Notes: a model not told the origin generated them from the sequence alone. Shown: positions 44,996 to 57,803, counted from the first letter of the stretch. The stretch is DNA of 64,000 bases from Thuidium tamariscinum (GCA_947034885.2 OX344755.2:28651052-28715051); one strand, 5' to 3'. Numbers and translations are program-made.

Positions 44996-45458
44996 TTCTA
45001 AAACCAAGTATATGTAACATCATGCATGTTTTACTATATCATTGTTTTCAGACATGCTTCTAGAAAACAATTTGCATGAACGTCAAAAAAAAGGATTGAG
45101 TCTCTCAAATTTTGCATGGAGGTACCCAACTTGATTACCTACATTGAAAAAAATATGAGCAAAATGTTTGGGGTAAAAATCTTCAACTCCCCCTTTGCAC
45201 CATGGAAACAATGCCTCTCGAGCAAGGCCCAAGAAAAGTTTTAAACAAACTTTGGATGTTATGATCTCGCAAATGATAAACATTCAACAGTCAATTTTTG
45301 AAACATTAACTTAAAATAGGCTTTTTTACAAGATCTTACGGTTGAAAAAATTAAATAAATAAATAAAATTGGTGCATACCCTCGAGAGTACATAGAGGTA
45401 GAAAATCACAGTTTTGAGGTTTCAAGCTCCCAAAAACACTTGGATTTTTAGGGGTTAA
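44996..45458 (-). mobile_element. TTAA-type element end, reversed and partial
   Basis: GGATTTTTAGGGG ends at 45454 and is followed by TTAA. Preceding words (CAGTTTTGAGGTTTCAAGC) resemble, in reverse complement, the left arm of the 21524 element. The partner end was not found, so it is truncated. Confidence 0.4.
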
Positions 45459-45666
45459 GTAGTATAGGTTATTTTTTTGTAAGGCACCAGAACTTCAAAT
45501 GATCCTATCTACTACCTCAATTTAGCATTTTGTAAATTAAATGTAATATAAATTTATATAATATTAGTAATATATATATTTACTATGGGTTAGTATATTC
45601 CAAATGATGTAATATGGTGCATTTATTTCAAAAGGATCATGAGTTGGTCCTCGCTTTTGTTTGCAG

Positions 45667-45935
45667 GAAATCTACTGTTGGAACCGAAGCCACAGGAGCC
45701 AACAAAGCACCAGTGTGTACCTTTTCCTGATACTCGTCTGTTACCTTAAAACGATGACGTACTTTGTGTTCTCTTTGTCAAAGAATCTGTCCTTGCCTTC
45801 CCAATAGCTGACTACGCTATCTAAAAAGTCTGAAATGAGCTGATCTTTTACATCTATGAGTTTTCAGGTACGATTGGGATGCGGCAACCACTATGGGCTT
45901 TCTGAAGAATTACGGACTCTCAAGCATGAACATTA
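45667..45935 (+). pseudogene. Xylose isomerase gene fragment (two exons)
   Basis: Exon 45667-45712 encodes NLLLEPKPQEPTKHQ and ends at a GTGTGT donor. After an intron ending TTTTCAG, the next exon (45868 to about 45935) encodes YDWDAATTMGFLKNYGL. Together these match the highly conserved EPKPxEPTKHQYDWDAAT region of xylose isomerase, which interconverts xylose and xylulose and uses metal ions bound at Glu residues in this area. The rest of the enzyme, usually more than 400 residues, is absent here, so this is a captured or stranded gene fragment that kept its intron. It lies next to an Hsp70 fragment on the other strand. Confidence 0.8.
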
Positions 45936-46540
45936 CTTAATCTCATTTCTATATTTTCATTGCTGTTCAGATGTAGCGTATGGGTGACTTGTATTGACAG
46001 TGCTTGTGTTCATGTCGACATGTTTCACTTCAGAAAGATTCATGAATGTTTAATGCGTAAGGAAGTTCATGCCCTTCTTAGTTTTTAGAGGAGTTATTCA
46101 TTGTGAGTGTGGCAAGGGCTCTAGAAATGTAGAATTTTGAAATGAAAATAATAGCTAAAAGAAACAACCACAGTTGTACCAGCTTTGGATCGATGTTAAA
46201 AGAGGGGTTCTATTTCTGTCACTTGAATCACTTTGAACTGTCAATGATTCACTGGCGAACTCAGTCCTCTGTTACTTCGTCACATGTTTACACCAACCAC
46301 CATCCCTCAATTTGCACTACCATCTGACTCGGCCAAATACTAAAAAATGACCTAGACTCTCACTGCTCCCAACCGATCTAAGCCGCCAAGCGGAATTCCT
46401 CCCCAACCTCCTGAAATTTCCCCGAGAGGGACAAACCTCCCCCTAGCAAACAGTGAACAAAGTGAAGCTCATCAGTCCCTACGTAAACTAATTATACAAA
46501 ATCTACAGCACCTAACCTACACAGCACTCCCCTAAATCCT

Positions 46541-46735
46541 CTACTTGCTGTCTGTGAAATCAGCATCGATCACATCATCTCCTCCCGCAGCTGGACCACT
46601 GCTGCCCCCTTACGCACCTGGCGCACCTCCCTCAGGAGCACCACCAGCTCCAGGTTGGTTGTACAAAGACTGTCCTAATTGCATCACCTCCTGATTCAAA
46701 GCTGCCATCGCATCCGTCATGCTTTGTGTGTGCAG
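46541..46735 (-). pseudogene. Plastid-type Hsp70 C-terminal fragment
   Basis: On the minus strand the frame reads MAALNQEVMQLGQSLYNQ, then a Gly/Ala-rich linker, and ends DDVIDADFTDSK plus stop. This is the C-terminal lid tip and tail of DnaK-type Hsp70, with the DVIDADFTDS ending typical of stromal plastid forms. One in-frame TAA interrupts the Gly-rich linker. No upstream Hsp70 sequence follows, so it is a small fragment, either captured or a stranded last exon. It supports a photosynthetic eukaryotic host. Confidence 0.8.
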
Positions 46736-46838
46736 TCCACATTGGGATTTCGATCTTGCCAAAAACACTCAGTTCCACACACAAGCTCAGCCCTATACAC
46801 AATTTGAAGCCTAAACTGCGGTAAAGTCAAACCATATG

Positions 46839-49033
46839 TTACCCATGCACTGATACATCCTCACCAAAGTCACCAAAGTCATCAAAGTCATCAAAGTCCC
46901 GCATGTTTCCGACATCATGTAGGTTGTTTTTCCAACGGGCTGCCATGCTCCATAAGGCAACCTGTCCAGCTGTTTGCGACGTATCTTGCTGTTGACCTGT
47001 TGAGTTCACCCCCAAATCACTCGACTTGAATTTTTTGCGGGCAGGCCCAGAGAGACTGTCTGGACAGACAAGTCTTTTACTCGTCCAGTCATCTTGTCCT
47101 AAATCTGGTGGTAAGGAATTTCCAAATTCTTTTAGAAACCGCCTTACACCTTCCATGCTCTCCAAAGTCAAAATACGGACATCACGTCCTGTGGAAATAG
47201 CAACCGAAATATCTTTAGCAAAGTATAACTCCGGTCGGATGTTGCTAACCAGAGAACCATACACGTAACAGCAACATGCTATTCAACAGAACCCAATATT
47301 AAACTCACATTTGAAGTGAATAACTCACCACTCATGCAGTATATTGCTACTCCACCATGTTCCATGTCGGTGATCAACTGCACATAAGGGAAAATAGACT
47401 GCTCAGACCACAAATAGAATTCAACCTCCGTTTGACGTAATCCCTGCCATGTCAATTTCTTCTTCAGCTCCACCCCCAATAGAGCACCAAGCTCGAACAT
47501 AGGACTGTAGCGGCTCACACATAGCACTACATCATTACTGGCAGACACAGGAAACTCAACACCTTTGAAAGTCTTTCGAAGCGTTTTCCCAGTTGCAGAC
47601 TTCCATTCGAGCTTCCGAGCACGTTTGGCATTTTCTGGTATACATGCCTTCAGTACTTTTATATACTGCTCTTCCTGTTGTACCTCATAGCGATCATCCC
47701 TGCACCATATAAATAGAATGATCATAAAACACATCACAATATGCCCAACGCAGCAAGACAAGTTCCAATTTGAGCACACGACAGCATCATAAGGCTCACC
47801 TCATGTGAGGATGGGTAAGGCCCCGCACAATCATCCTATGTCCTAGAGCAATGACATGATGACATATGAAAATAGCTTACCAGAAGGTCTCTGCTCCAGC
47901 TGAGTCATTTCCAAGCAATGTTGCTAAGCGATGTGTTGAGGATGAGGCATCGCACTCCGGAGTTGGACCCAAAATCCCCAAGGCAGTACGCAGGCTTGCC
48001 AGATCCTCACTATTTATACGAGAGGCTGCCCTTGTTGCTGACAAGCGTTCCAGCAACATGGACTTCATGCCATCAATCACAGGCGTGAATGTTGAGAAAC
48101 CCTCTGCCACTGCCCGAACGATCACAGAACTCAAGTCTCCTGGGCAAAGGTCACAAGATCTGGTCAAACAGCAAACAAAAGATGTCCAAATGACATGCCC
48201 TCCAAATGTCTCAATGAGCCGTGTCACAACACAAAAAATTAGACAGGAGATTACACCCCTCTCTTCTAAAGAAAGCCTCAAGAAGATAGGAAACAATTCT
48301 AAACCAGAAGAGACCAAGTGCCCGACGCAGTGACAGCTTCCCCTCCAATCTAAATTTAGCCAAAGGGAGGAGATATTACTTTCAACGGACTTCAACCCTA
48401 ACATTCTAGAAAAACCCTAAAACGTCATAACCAAACGTGCAGACATAACAACAGACAGGCTCAGGGTGCCCTAGGCAACCAATCAGCTTAACCAAGTGCT
48501 TTTCTGTGAACTTAGCGTGAATACTTAAAATTGAAACCAGAAGAAAGCAAGTCAGGAAGCACAACCTAATTGTTCGAAACCCTAACATAAGGCAAAACGA
48601 CGCTATGCATATTAGCAGTAACAACCATGCATACTCAGTTGCGAGCTATGGATTACCTGCAGCAGATGAAGGGATTGGAACATAGGTGTACAATCCAAAA
48701 TCAAGGGTTTAGAAGTGCATCCATAAGTTAGAATCCACTCTAAAACACCTGCTAACACTTCACTGGAAGAAATAACATACCTTCTGTATGTGCAGCTGCG
48801 TGCCCATCAACAAGCACCGCGGACTCCTTCGATTCTCCTGCTTTTGATCCACATTCATCCCTCACCTCTGCAATGGTTATGCCCTCATAGGCTCCTAGTT
48901 CACCAAACAGAACTGTTTCAGGACGCAGGTCAGTCCGCTTAGCAATCCTGGAAATATCGAGCGTCCCCATTTCATCGGTAGCCAGTTCCAACCATGTCTG
49001 CTTGGCGCTACGAAGCCAAATTTTTGGCTTCAT
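46839..49033 (-). CDS. Crinkler-like protein: ubiquitin-like header plus nuclease-like domain
   Basis: Four exons (49033-48781, 48139-47881, 47699-47329, 47278-46839) with consistent phases and a total of 1323 nt, giving 440 residues from the ATG at 49033. Exon 1 reads MKPKIWLRSAKQTWLEL and continues like the ubiquitin-like header domain of Crinkler/RHS-type (CR) effectors. Exon 2 is a linker-like helical region. Exon 3 contains SNDVVLCVSRY followed by GVELKKK, an arrangement like the Asp and Glu-x-Lys of PD-(D/E)XK nucleases, and a QLITDMEHGGVAIY strand-rich part. Exon 4 adds a charged segment with KKFKSS and an acidic DDFDDFGDFGEDV tail. It looks whole. CR proteins are known as effector-like proteins with nuclease or kinase warheads; whether this one acts in conflict, development or transposition is unknown. 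Confidence 0.65.
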
Positions 49034-49920
49034 CGTGATCCTTCACGACCACACAATTGCAAGACGACGCTAACTGAAACAAAAACAGAAACTGATTGTC
49101 AATAGACCTGCAGTGCTCGAACACAAACAGTCAAACATTGACTCGCTAGCACAAACCCGCACAATGTATCAAAATATCAAGAGATCGCAACTGAGACTCA
49201 GACACATCGCCACTGATGCAGAGCACCCGCACACACAGCTCTCGCGAATGAGAGATCGATAGAGAAGCCAGAAGAAAGATAGAAGAACAGCAGGTACCCC
49301 CAACCCCTAAATCGCCCACAGCCACAAGCACGCAAAAGAAAGAAATTGACATGAAACCCTAAACCTTGGTGTGCACAACCGTCAAATGAGCAGGATCAGA
49401 GCTGCACCCAAACCGGAATGAAGATTTCCCCAACAAAAATCGATAACAACGAGGAAAATACCTGGTCAATATCGTCGCAGATAAGCCGCCAAAATCGCCA
49501 CAAAAAGTCGCGATTTGAGAAGAAATGGAATCCGTCTCCACCACTGCCACCAGAAGACACGAAGAGAGCGCTCCTCAATTCCGCGAAACCCTCCAATAGG
49601 CAACAGCAAGCGCTGACGCAACCGTGAATCAAAGAGACCACGTCATAAACTGGAGAAATCAAAAGTGCTTTCACATTCCTCCCCTCACGCTACTGGAGAC
49701 CTCAGAAACCCCGAAGCCGCTTCTCAGACAATCGTGCAAGAACCTCGCTCAACGACACGCACTTTGAACCTAAGCCGCATGCAAGGATGAGGCGCAGCAA
49801 TCGGGAGAAAAAGCACCGGGAATGACGGAAGTGGGAGGCGCTGAAAGTTTAGGACGAGAGAGAAGAGTCTTCAGCCGTGGCGACGGAGACCCTATAACCG
49901 TGGGTACGGGCACCTAAACC
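49034..49920 (-). promoter_or_regulatory. Upstream region of the Crinkler-like gene
   Basis: GC-richer than the neighbouring DNA, ending near 49.9 kb where AT-rich sequence begins. Probably the leader (with possible leader introns) and promoter of the minus-strand gene at 46839-49033. Small minus-strand ORFs here have no recognisable domain. Confidence 0.4.
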
Positions 49921-51660
49921 CGTGTATTGCATTAAAAAAAGGTAAATTCAGTAAGGTCTAAGGGGACCCATACTAGTGTATCAACATTTCACACTATAAT
50001 ATTAATGTCTTAATTATGTGTAAGGTAGTAGGTGTATAGACTGATTGTCTACTTAATTTTTTGAAAGTAAAACATCTTTAAGTATTTATCAATTACTTAT
50101 TTTGAAAAGCCAAGTGGGATAGGTATATAACCTAAATTGTTTTATATTCTTTGGAGCTTTAAAGAAATGTGAAATTTATTACAAATTTTTGAAGTTGACT
50201 AACAATAGTCATTTGTAGTCAACAAAAGTAATCCCTTCCTAAAATGTATTCATTTCATACATTGAAGAAAAGAAAATGTATAAATGTTCTCAGCCATGTT
50301 CATGAAATAATGATGGTTAGAGTTGAAAAAAGCAAACTATACTTATAAACTATGTTCATTTTGAAATAGTAATAATCAGAGATTGAGCCTTCTACCTTGT
50401 GTTAGTGGTTTAGGGTTATACAATGCCTAGTGTTTAGTTATTTTACGTCCGACTTCTAACATTTTTTATTTTTGTAATAATTAAGTTTTTTGAAATATTT
50501 CTTGAAAAGGTATTACATGGTTTGTATAACACCCCTATTCAATATAAGAAAGTAGACCATGATTTTTCCACTTGAAATTGCAATTTATTTCTTTTGAGTT
50601 GAATTCTAGAAAAATTATTTTTATTCCACAAGTCTATACTTTTTATAGAAATTGAATGCGAATTGAATGTGCATGTTTCAATCAATGATATATTTTTGGT
50701 CAATGTCTTATTGAGTATATTTTTATAAATCAAAACCAATTTTATCCAAAGTGGGGGGCTTCACAATGGCCTTCATGTTTTCCAAAAAAATAGGAAAAAT
50801 GCCAATCCTATAGCTTTGAATACATGTATTCAGGAATATTTTTTTGTTCTACTTCTACCTATATTTAGTCTCTTTTAACAAATTGATAAATATATGTACC
50901 AAGAAATCAAGACATTTGGAGTACCTTTAAAGTAAAATATTGCCATATGAAGTGAAAAGAAGAGAAGCCCAGAATACTTATTGTTGTATTCCAAGATCCC
51001 ATTATTTGAATTTCACCCTTGTTACTTGGAATTGTTGAAGTATAGAATTAAAACTTTTAATTTTTATAGATTAGAATGTACCTAAGAGTGTATACCCAAA
51101 AAAAATATCCAAACAAATTTAAGTTCAACTCTAAAAAGAGTTCTAAATAGAAGTGCATTTCAGAGAGACGCAAAATTATTAATATCTCTAGGATAGAAAA
51201 CAAATGCACTAATTGCATTAGAAAGTTTTTTCTAGAAAATAAGAATAGTAAACCGTGTGAAGGAAGTTTTTAACAACAAATTAGAAAAGCATATTGAATA
51301 CTTAAACATATAAGTTTATTTGTGGCCTCTAAAAGACTAAGCAGGGTTGTTAGCATGTGAGCCTGTGAGCCTGTGAGCAGGAACTTTTTTTTGCCAAAAA
51401 AGTGGATTTTTTTTCCAAAAAAGTGGATGAGGATCTGTAACCGTGGATTTACCTATGACCGTGATTTTGAAAAATCTATACTGTTTTTGGATTGTTAGGG
51501 TTTAGGGTTAGAAATTCTTATCTAAAAATTTGGGGTTCATCATAATAGCTTGTATTTCCAAATTTTGGATGAAAAAAATTGAGTAGCCTGAGGATCATAC
51601 GTTTGTTTCCATTCTTCACCATTTATTTCTTGGAAGTATATTGTATTTCGAGAAACATGA
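49921..51660. other. AT-rich intergenic DNA
   Basis: No coding sequence recognised. A short CAGGGTTG with GAGCCTGTGAGCCTGTGAGC lies at 51344-51378. Confidence 0.5.
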
Positions 51661-51669
51661 AATATTGTA

Positions 51670-52215
51670 TTCACTCACCCATTATTGAAGACGGAGACCT
51701 TATAAGAAGTGAATATTTATTTCATTCTCCATTTTTTTTGGTCAGAGACATTGTAGGAAGTCAATATTGATTTCAGTCCCCATCTCATTTGGTAGAGACA
51801 TTCTAGAAGGTGAATATTTTTTTCTTTCCCCATTTTTTTTTACGAAGATTTTCTACGAGGTGAATGTCTATTTCAATGCCCATTTTTTGGGATGGAAGCA
51901 TGGAAGGAGGTAAATATATATTTCACTCCCAATTTTTTTGCCATGAAGACAATGTAGGAGGTTTATATTTATTTCACTCCCCATTTTTTTAAAAGATATT
52001 CCAAGAGGTGAATATTTCTTGTAGTTCACCTTTTTTGGATGTAGATGCAGGACGAGGTTCTAGGGATTTGACTCCCCATTTTTTTTAATGAAGACAATGT
52101 ACAAGGTGATTAGCTATTTCACTCCCCATTAATTGCATAGAGACTTTAAAGAAGGTCAATATTTATTTAAATCCCCATTTTGTTGGATGCTAACTTTGAA
52201 GGATATGAATATTTT
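51670..52215. repeat. Degenerate tandem repeat, period near 55-60 bp
   Basis: Units of the form GAGGTGAATATTTATTTCAC, TCCCCATTTTTTT, then GAAGACATTGTAG recur about nine times with drift, just downstream of gene B. Confidence 0.7.
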
Positions 52216-52341
52216 TTTTTTGATGCTAACTTTGAAGGATATGAAAATCACTCAACATATAGCCATAAAGCACACAAATCCAATCATAATAAAAATCCAA
52301 ACATACTGATTTGACTTATGAGATACGTCAATCTCATGAGT

Positions 52342-55300
52342 CTAATATGCAGTAGACTCCGCTGTAGAGTCCCTATCACTAGAAGAGTCTGAAGTCTCTC
52401 TACCTTCCGATGCTGATCCATCTATGAATTCTAAGACATTTAGAGCGTACGAAGGTTTACGGGATTTGGGTTTGGAAGTGCCAAACTCCGCAAACGCTGA
52501 TGCTAGCTGCTCTGCATAGACTGGAAGATCGAATGGCTTCTCTAGGCTCAAAATGAGTCTTCGTCTCTTCTTTACTTGGTCCTGCACGATCACTCCCTCG
52601 CTGCTGTAAATTCAATGGAAACAGGGTTAGATGTATGAAACACAATCCAAATCAAGAATTTGAGAAAATTGAATTTAGGAAAAACTTACTTACTAGGTTT
52701 AGGGCGCCGAACAAATTTTCGAGGTACTATCACCATGCCCTCTTGGTCTTGTGATAACACAACTGTGGGCTCCTCCACACTTGGATCTGCGGTCACTGAA
52801 GAAGCAGACTTCTTCATTGGCAAGAGGACATGCTGGAAAATCCTCTTATCTTCCTCCAACGCTACAATATGCCTCCCGGTAGCACGACAAGCAGTAATGG
52901 ATGCACCTGCCAAAAACCATAATTTACATCATCTGCATAATGATCTTCTATAAAAATAACTTCATTGTGCAGAAGTTGGAGAACAAGAATTCACCTGTAG
53001 AGGCCGTGCAGTCTACCACAATATCCCCTTCATCCGTGGTGCCCTCAATGATGAATTGAATGAAGCGCGGGTCCTTCTCTTGAGCTCCTCGCCACACCAT
53101 TCGATCCATGTCATTCACCAACATTGTGTCTTCCGTGGTGTAGTTCATGAGCAAGTCATCACGCCGAAGGCATACCTTTACCTTCAGCATGGTCTGAGAG
53201 TGCCTGAATTCAAAGTTCGATTTTCCCTTGGCTCCCAGATGTTTGACAAAAAGGGTGATGCCAAACTTCAATGTCTGCAGGCATAATCAAAACTCACATG
53301 AGATTAGAAAACAATAAAAAGCAACAAATTCAAATATATTAAATTATTATAATGAAATGATAGAGTCTTACCGTTTGGTCGGGGTGAACTACCGATGTAA
53401 GGTGCATCCAATTCATGCCCATCCAGTCCTTCTTCTTCTTGATGTTTGGATACTCCTGAAGAAGTCCTGCAATGGTTTCCAAGGAGTCCTGGCCCTAAGA
53501 ATGAAACACTACAAGGCACCCATTGTCCTGCAAATGTTTGTGTGCAAAGATGAAAGCCTGGAAAATTGTAAAGTAGTCCTTATCTGCGTTCCAATAAGGA
53601 ATGTGCTTCGACCCCCCTATCTCTGGCATTGGCAAGTTCTCATGGCAGTCAAATATCATGAAATCAAATCCTGGCTGTCGATTGACGACCCTGTCATGCA
53701 CCCTGGCCTTACCTACGACCATCTGCAAGAACATCTCTTCAATACATGAGTATTTCCAAGAACAAGTTTAGAAAATAAACGCTTGTTAATTAAATAACAA
53801 TCTCCATGGCTAAGAGGAAGAAGAATATTACCTTTTGTAGAAAATCCATGACCTCTATATAAGGGTTTGGTCCTCGGACTCCTTCGTTGTCCACTACCTC
53901 TGAAATTGAGACATCAAGAAGCAATTCCTCTGAGGTGACATCATCGTCATCTCCAAGAGCAATGACTTGTGTACCTTGTGTTATAACCTCCTCCGAGAAG
54001 TCTGGAAGTACGGCCTTCCTCTTCAACCCACCTTGTGATGCACCCTGCATCTGGGAGCCCTCATCCACTGCAGACGACGTTGGAATGCCACTTCCTTCTT
54101 CCTTCTTCTTTCCTTTACCTTTCTCCTTCTCCTTGTCCTTCTCCTCCTTCTCCTTCTCCTTCTCCACCAATTTGGCCAAACGCTCCGCCTCCTTCTTCTC
54201 CTTGTGCTCCAAAGCCAGTTGAATCCGTGCTGCCTTCCTCCTGTCCATGGTCTCCCTCTTTGCGATAGCCCTCTTCCTCTCATTCTCACTAAGTCCTGGA
54301 AACTCGTCAACGTCCATGTTGATGGTGCCTTGTCCTTCCAAAGAAGCCCGCAACTCTACCTCTGACGGATGCGTGTAGGAGATGGGGCAGTCAATGTACC
54401 ATCCACCACCACTGAGATGTGAGGTAGTGAAGGTCTTGAGCTGAGTCGGAGTATACATGCAGTCTTTGGAGTTGCGGTCCAGAAAATTCTTCAAGAAGGT
54501 AGGTAGGTCCTCAGTCTTGATTGCTTCTTTACCTTCGAGCTCATATTTGAAGTTCCTGCAGTTCCAAGACGATTCAATAAATACAAATGATAAAATTCAA
54601 TCTCAACTACCAAATGATTTGACAACCTCTTTGAAAGGATACCAACTACAAAGTATTTTTTCTAAATTCTCAATTTGAGATGGGAAATTTTAACTTCAAA
54701 GTTTGCAAGGGACAAGAACTAGGGGGGGTCCTTGAGCAACGTCCTTGACGTAGCTCGGATCCGAGCTAAGTCTGGAAGGTAGGTGAAGGACCCCCTCAGT
54801 TTTTGATATCCTACATGATTTTTTGATTTTCACAAATTTTTTTTGGGGTGATCGCATGCAACAATGGACTTTTCATTCCTCATAATTCACTCTAAAATCG
54901 CAGTTTCACATGAAAAAAAATAAAACTTTGAGACTTCAAGTTCTGCAAAGGGCAAGAACTAGGGGGGTCCCTCATCATTCTCCTCAACATAGCTCGGATC
55001 CGAGCTATGTCGAGGAGGGTGCTCAAGTACCCCCCTACTTTTTCATTTCCTACTTCAAATCAAGATTTTTTTGAATTTTTTTTTGGGACCCAATCCAAAG
55101 ATTGACTTATAGGACATTCAATAACTATAATGTCAAACATGAGCTATGATTTTAGAGACTCACCGGAAAAGAACCCTTCTTACTGCTTGCTTTGATCCCT
55201 CAAAGGTGTTGAAGTTATCGCTTTTTTTGAAGTAGTTAGCTCCACGAAGGTGAGCTAGAAATCCTTGATCCCAAATCTTTGTTCTCCAACCTTCCAAATA

Positions 55301-57803
55301 GTCAAGGAGAGTCTCTGGTTTCTGTGGAACGTTCATATCTATAGGTATGTTGTCATGCCTGACAACACCCTCAAAAATATCCACCACTGCATCCTCAATC
55401 TGGATCAAAGAAAAAAAGAATTACAATTCACATGATTCAAAGTACTATGCCTCATGATTACAAAATTCAAATTATTATAAACATCAAATACAGAGATTGT
55501 TAAACTTGAAAACAAACTTCAAAGTAAGTTACTTACCCCAGCATACCAAACACAACGGTTTAGAAATGGTCCAAGTAGTAGCTCAGACACTGGCCTAGGT
55601 GGGAAATGCCTTGCATCACGTGAGGGAATAGAAGAGTTCCACCACTGCAAGAATTTGATCTTGTGAGCTGTCGTTGTATTGCACGTTGCAACCATTTGGA
55701 GTTTCTCGAGAGTCATCTCGGGAACCTCGTTTGTAGTCCAGTGTTTCTCAATCTGAAAAAAATGATGTGAGATTCATACTTCATCTAGTCAAGGTATAGA
55801 CCATTTGCTTAATTTTTTGAAGTATGCAAAGGAGTTACCTCTTTTAAAAAGTCGGGCTCATTAGCCGGATTAGCAACGGCAGCCAATTTTGACATCTTCA
55901 CATTGAGTTTTCCAGTCCTCTCATGTGCTGCAGATCTCATAGTGTGAGCAAGTCCCTCCGTAGTTTTCTTTTCCTTTGGCGTGATCTCGTTGTACTTTAG
56001 TACTGCAGCATCTGCGGCTTGAGAAATCTCTTGCTACATATTTCCAAGGCCAATCAATGTGAACAAAAGCTTTAAGAACAAAACTGAACATACTGAAACA
56101 CATTGTATTGAAAGGAAGAATAATCACAATAATTTCATACCCGAAAAACAAAGGATGTGAAGACCTCAAGTAGCATAGAATACCACGTCTTCCTCAATTT
56201 CTGTGCAGAACAGCGTTTGAGCTCAGATGGCCTCAACATTTCATTGAAGCGCTCTATGGGTAAAAGCCCATACTTCTGAACCCTATAAAGGGTATGAACC
56301 AAATTGGTCTTCACGTGTGAGCCCTCTGTAGACCTGAAATTCAATAAGGATTTATAAGTATATGCATTACATATTATATAAGCGAAGATGAAATAGTTTC
56401 AAAACTTTCTAAAAACATAAAACAAAACTTCAAAGACCAAATTCAAGTAAACAACTTACTTGTTAATGTTATGCATGACATGCATAGCTACCTCGATTTT
56501 GCCCTTCGTATCCAACACAATTGAGTCCACTGCATAGTGCCAAGTTATGTCCTTGGAGTGCAGCCGGGAAATATGATTCATCCATGACAGCAGGCGGTGA
56601 TTCCCGTCACACACAAAGAACTTCAAGTTCTTCAAGAAACTCAATTCGGGAACAGATTGGAGGTGGGCTTCAAAGATCTCATTCTTCTCTCTCCATAAAG
56701 GCCCCCATTTCTCTATCTCCTCTGTGAATTTGGAGCTTTCTCCGGCTTCATTTGTGGTTGTGACGTAGAAAACTGCTGCCCCGTCGAGGTAGCCCTTTGC
56801 AAATTCGTGTTCAAGCAATTCAAGATCGCAAGACAAAGTAGGTCTTACCATGGGCATCGCTACCATCCGGCACAAGGGAATTTGAAGCCGAAAAAGATGA
56901 TCTGGCTTCATCCTCAAGCCTGCAATGGTATTCACAGAGTCTACCTTGTGATATTGGCGGAGGTCATCCCTCCAACAGGTCCTTGTCATCTTCATCCATG
57001 AATTCCTCCACCACGTCTTCACTTGTGACTCCTCTCCTCGCTTCAACACCAATGGGGGGTTGACTTGTAACATCCATGTTTTGGGTTTCCATGATAGTTT
57101 CTTCTTGGGAAAGAACTACTGGAGACACTTCCATCTGCAATAATAAAACACCCATAAATGTATGACCACAAGCCTACTCTTATAACACAAAAATGCAAAG
57201 AAGAATTCAAGTTGAATTGAGAGATAAACTTTCAAAAGATAGAGTACATAAGTAAAACATTAATTTTGAATTATGTAAGGCTTTATAGTGCCATTTGAAT
57301 ATAAAACTTTTTGGAAAAACAGAACCTAGTCAATCTCTACATCTTCCTCAGAATCTGAGCTGAGGTGAATGAAGACTGGAACCTGTGGACCTATAGGACC
57401 ACTGCAAGCACAAGTACATGTCTCTTGCAGTGGTGGACCATCAACAGTGATGGAGACCTGCGACTCAGAGCTATACTCAGTCTTTGAGCTCTCTGAAGAC
57501 AGACACCTAAATCCCTTTCTTCTAGTAATCTCAGCAAGCCTCAAGGCATGCCTTCGCCTTCCTGCATTTGGGTCACTGACACGACTAAGCACGGAGCTCT
57601 GGAAAGCATCTACCGCACGCTCAGCGGCATCCATGACATCTCCAAAATTTACCAAGTTTGGTCCCCCTGCCTCCCCCTTATCACTAGAGACCTCCTTCCT
57701 TGGGCGCTTGGATGTAGGAGTCTATGAGGGTCCTGCTTCATGAACAATAGGGCCTCTTGGGGGCTCTACTACAGGTGAAGATGAGCCTGCACCATCACCT
57801 CTC
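52342..57803 (-). pseudogene. Gene B: decayed paralogue of gene A (ParB-like / methyltransferase-like)
   Basis: Exons, approximately: 57803-57330, 57140-56460, 56335-56142, 56033-55842, 55752-55540, 55399-55164, 54555-53833, 53725-53373, 53274-52998, 52907-52690, 52604-52342. They correspond one to one with gene A and use the same intron positions and phases where checked. Shared features: CDGNHR (FFVCDGNHRLLSW), a long Lys/Glu coiled coil in exon 7, the motif IV position FDFMIFDCHEN (no DPPY), and GDIVVDCTASTG with ACRATGRHIVALEE (motif I). The first exon ends HLSSDSEEDVEI, a possible SUMO-interaction motif. Decay: an in-frame TAG at 57722-57724, a frameshift near 56965 and an in-frame TAG at 53494-53496. 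Protein divergence from gene A is considerable, so the duplication is old. Some lesions could be undetected introns. Confidence 0.7.
54700..55060. repeat. Tandem pair with long palindrome in gene B intron 6
   Basis: Two copies about 237 bp apart, each with GCAAGAACTAGGGGGG-like words followed by a palindrome centred on AGCTCGGATCCGAGCT (near 54760 and 54998). In the second copy the palindrome extends to ACATAGCTCGGATCCGAGCT with further complementary flanks. Looks like a MITE dimer or hairpin-forming element. Confidence 0.65.

Noticed and set aside
47866-48333. 155-codon plus-strand ORF
   Set aside because: Antisense to exon 2 of the Crinkler-like gene, whose minus-strand splice sites and phases fit the full gene model.
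51344-51378. CAGGGTTG followed by GAGCCTGTGAGC repeats as a second hAT terminus
   Set aside because: Only 8 bases match the hAT end. No partner end, no 8-bp duplication and no shared subterminal GACGG words were found.
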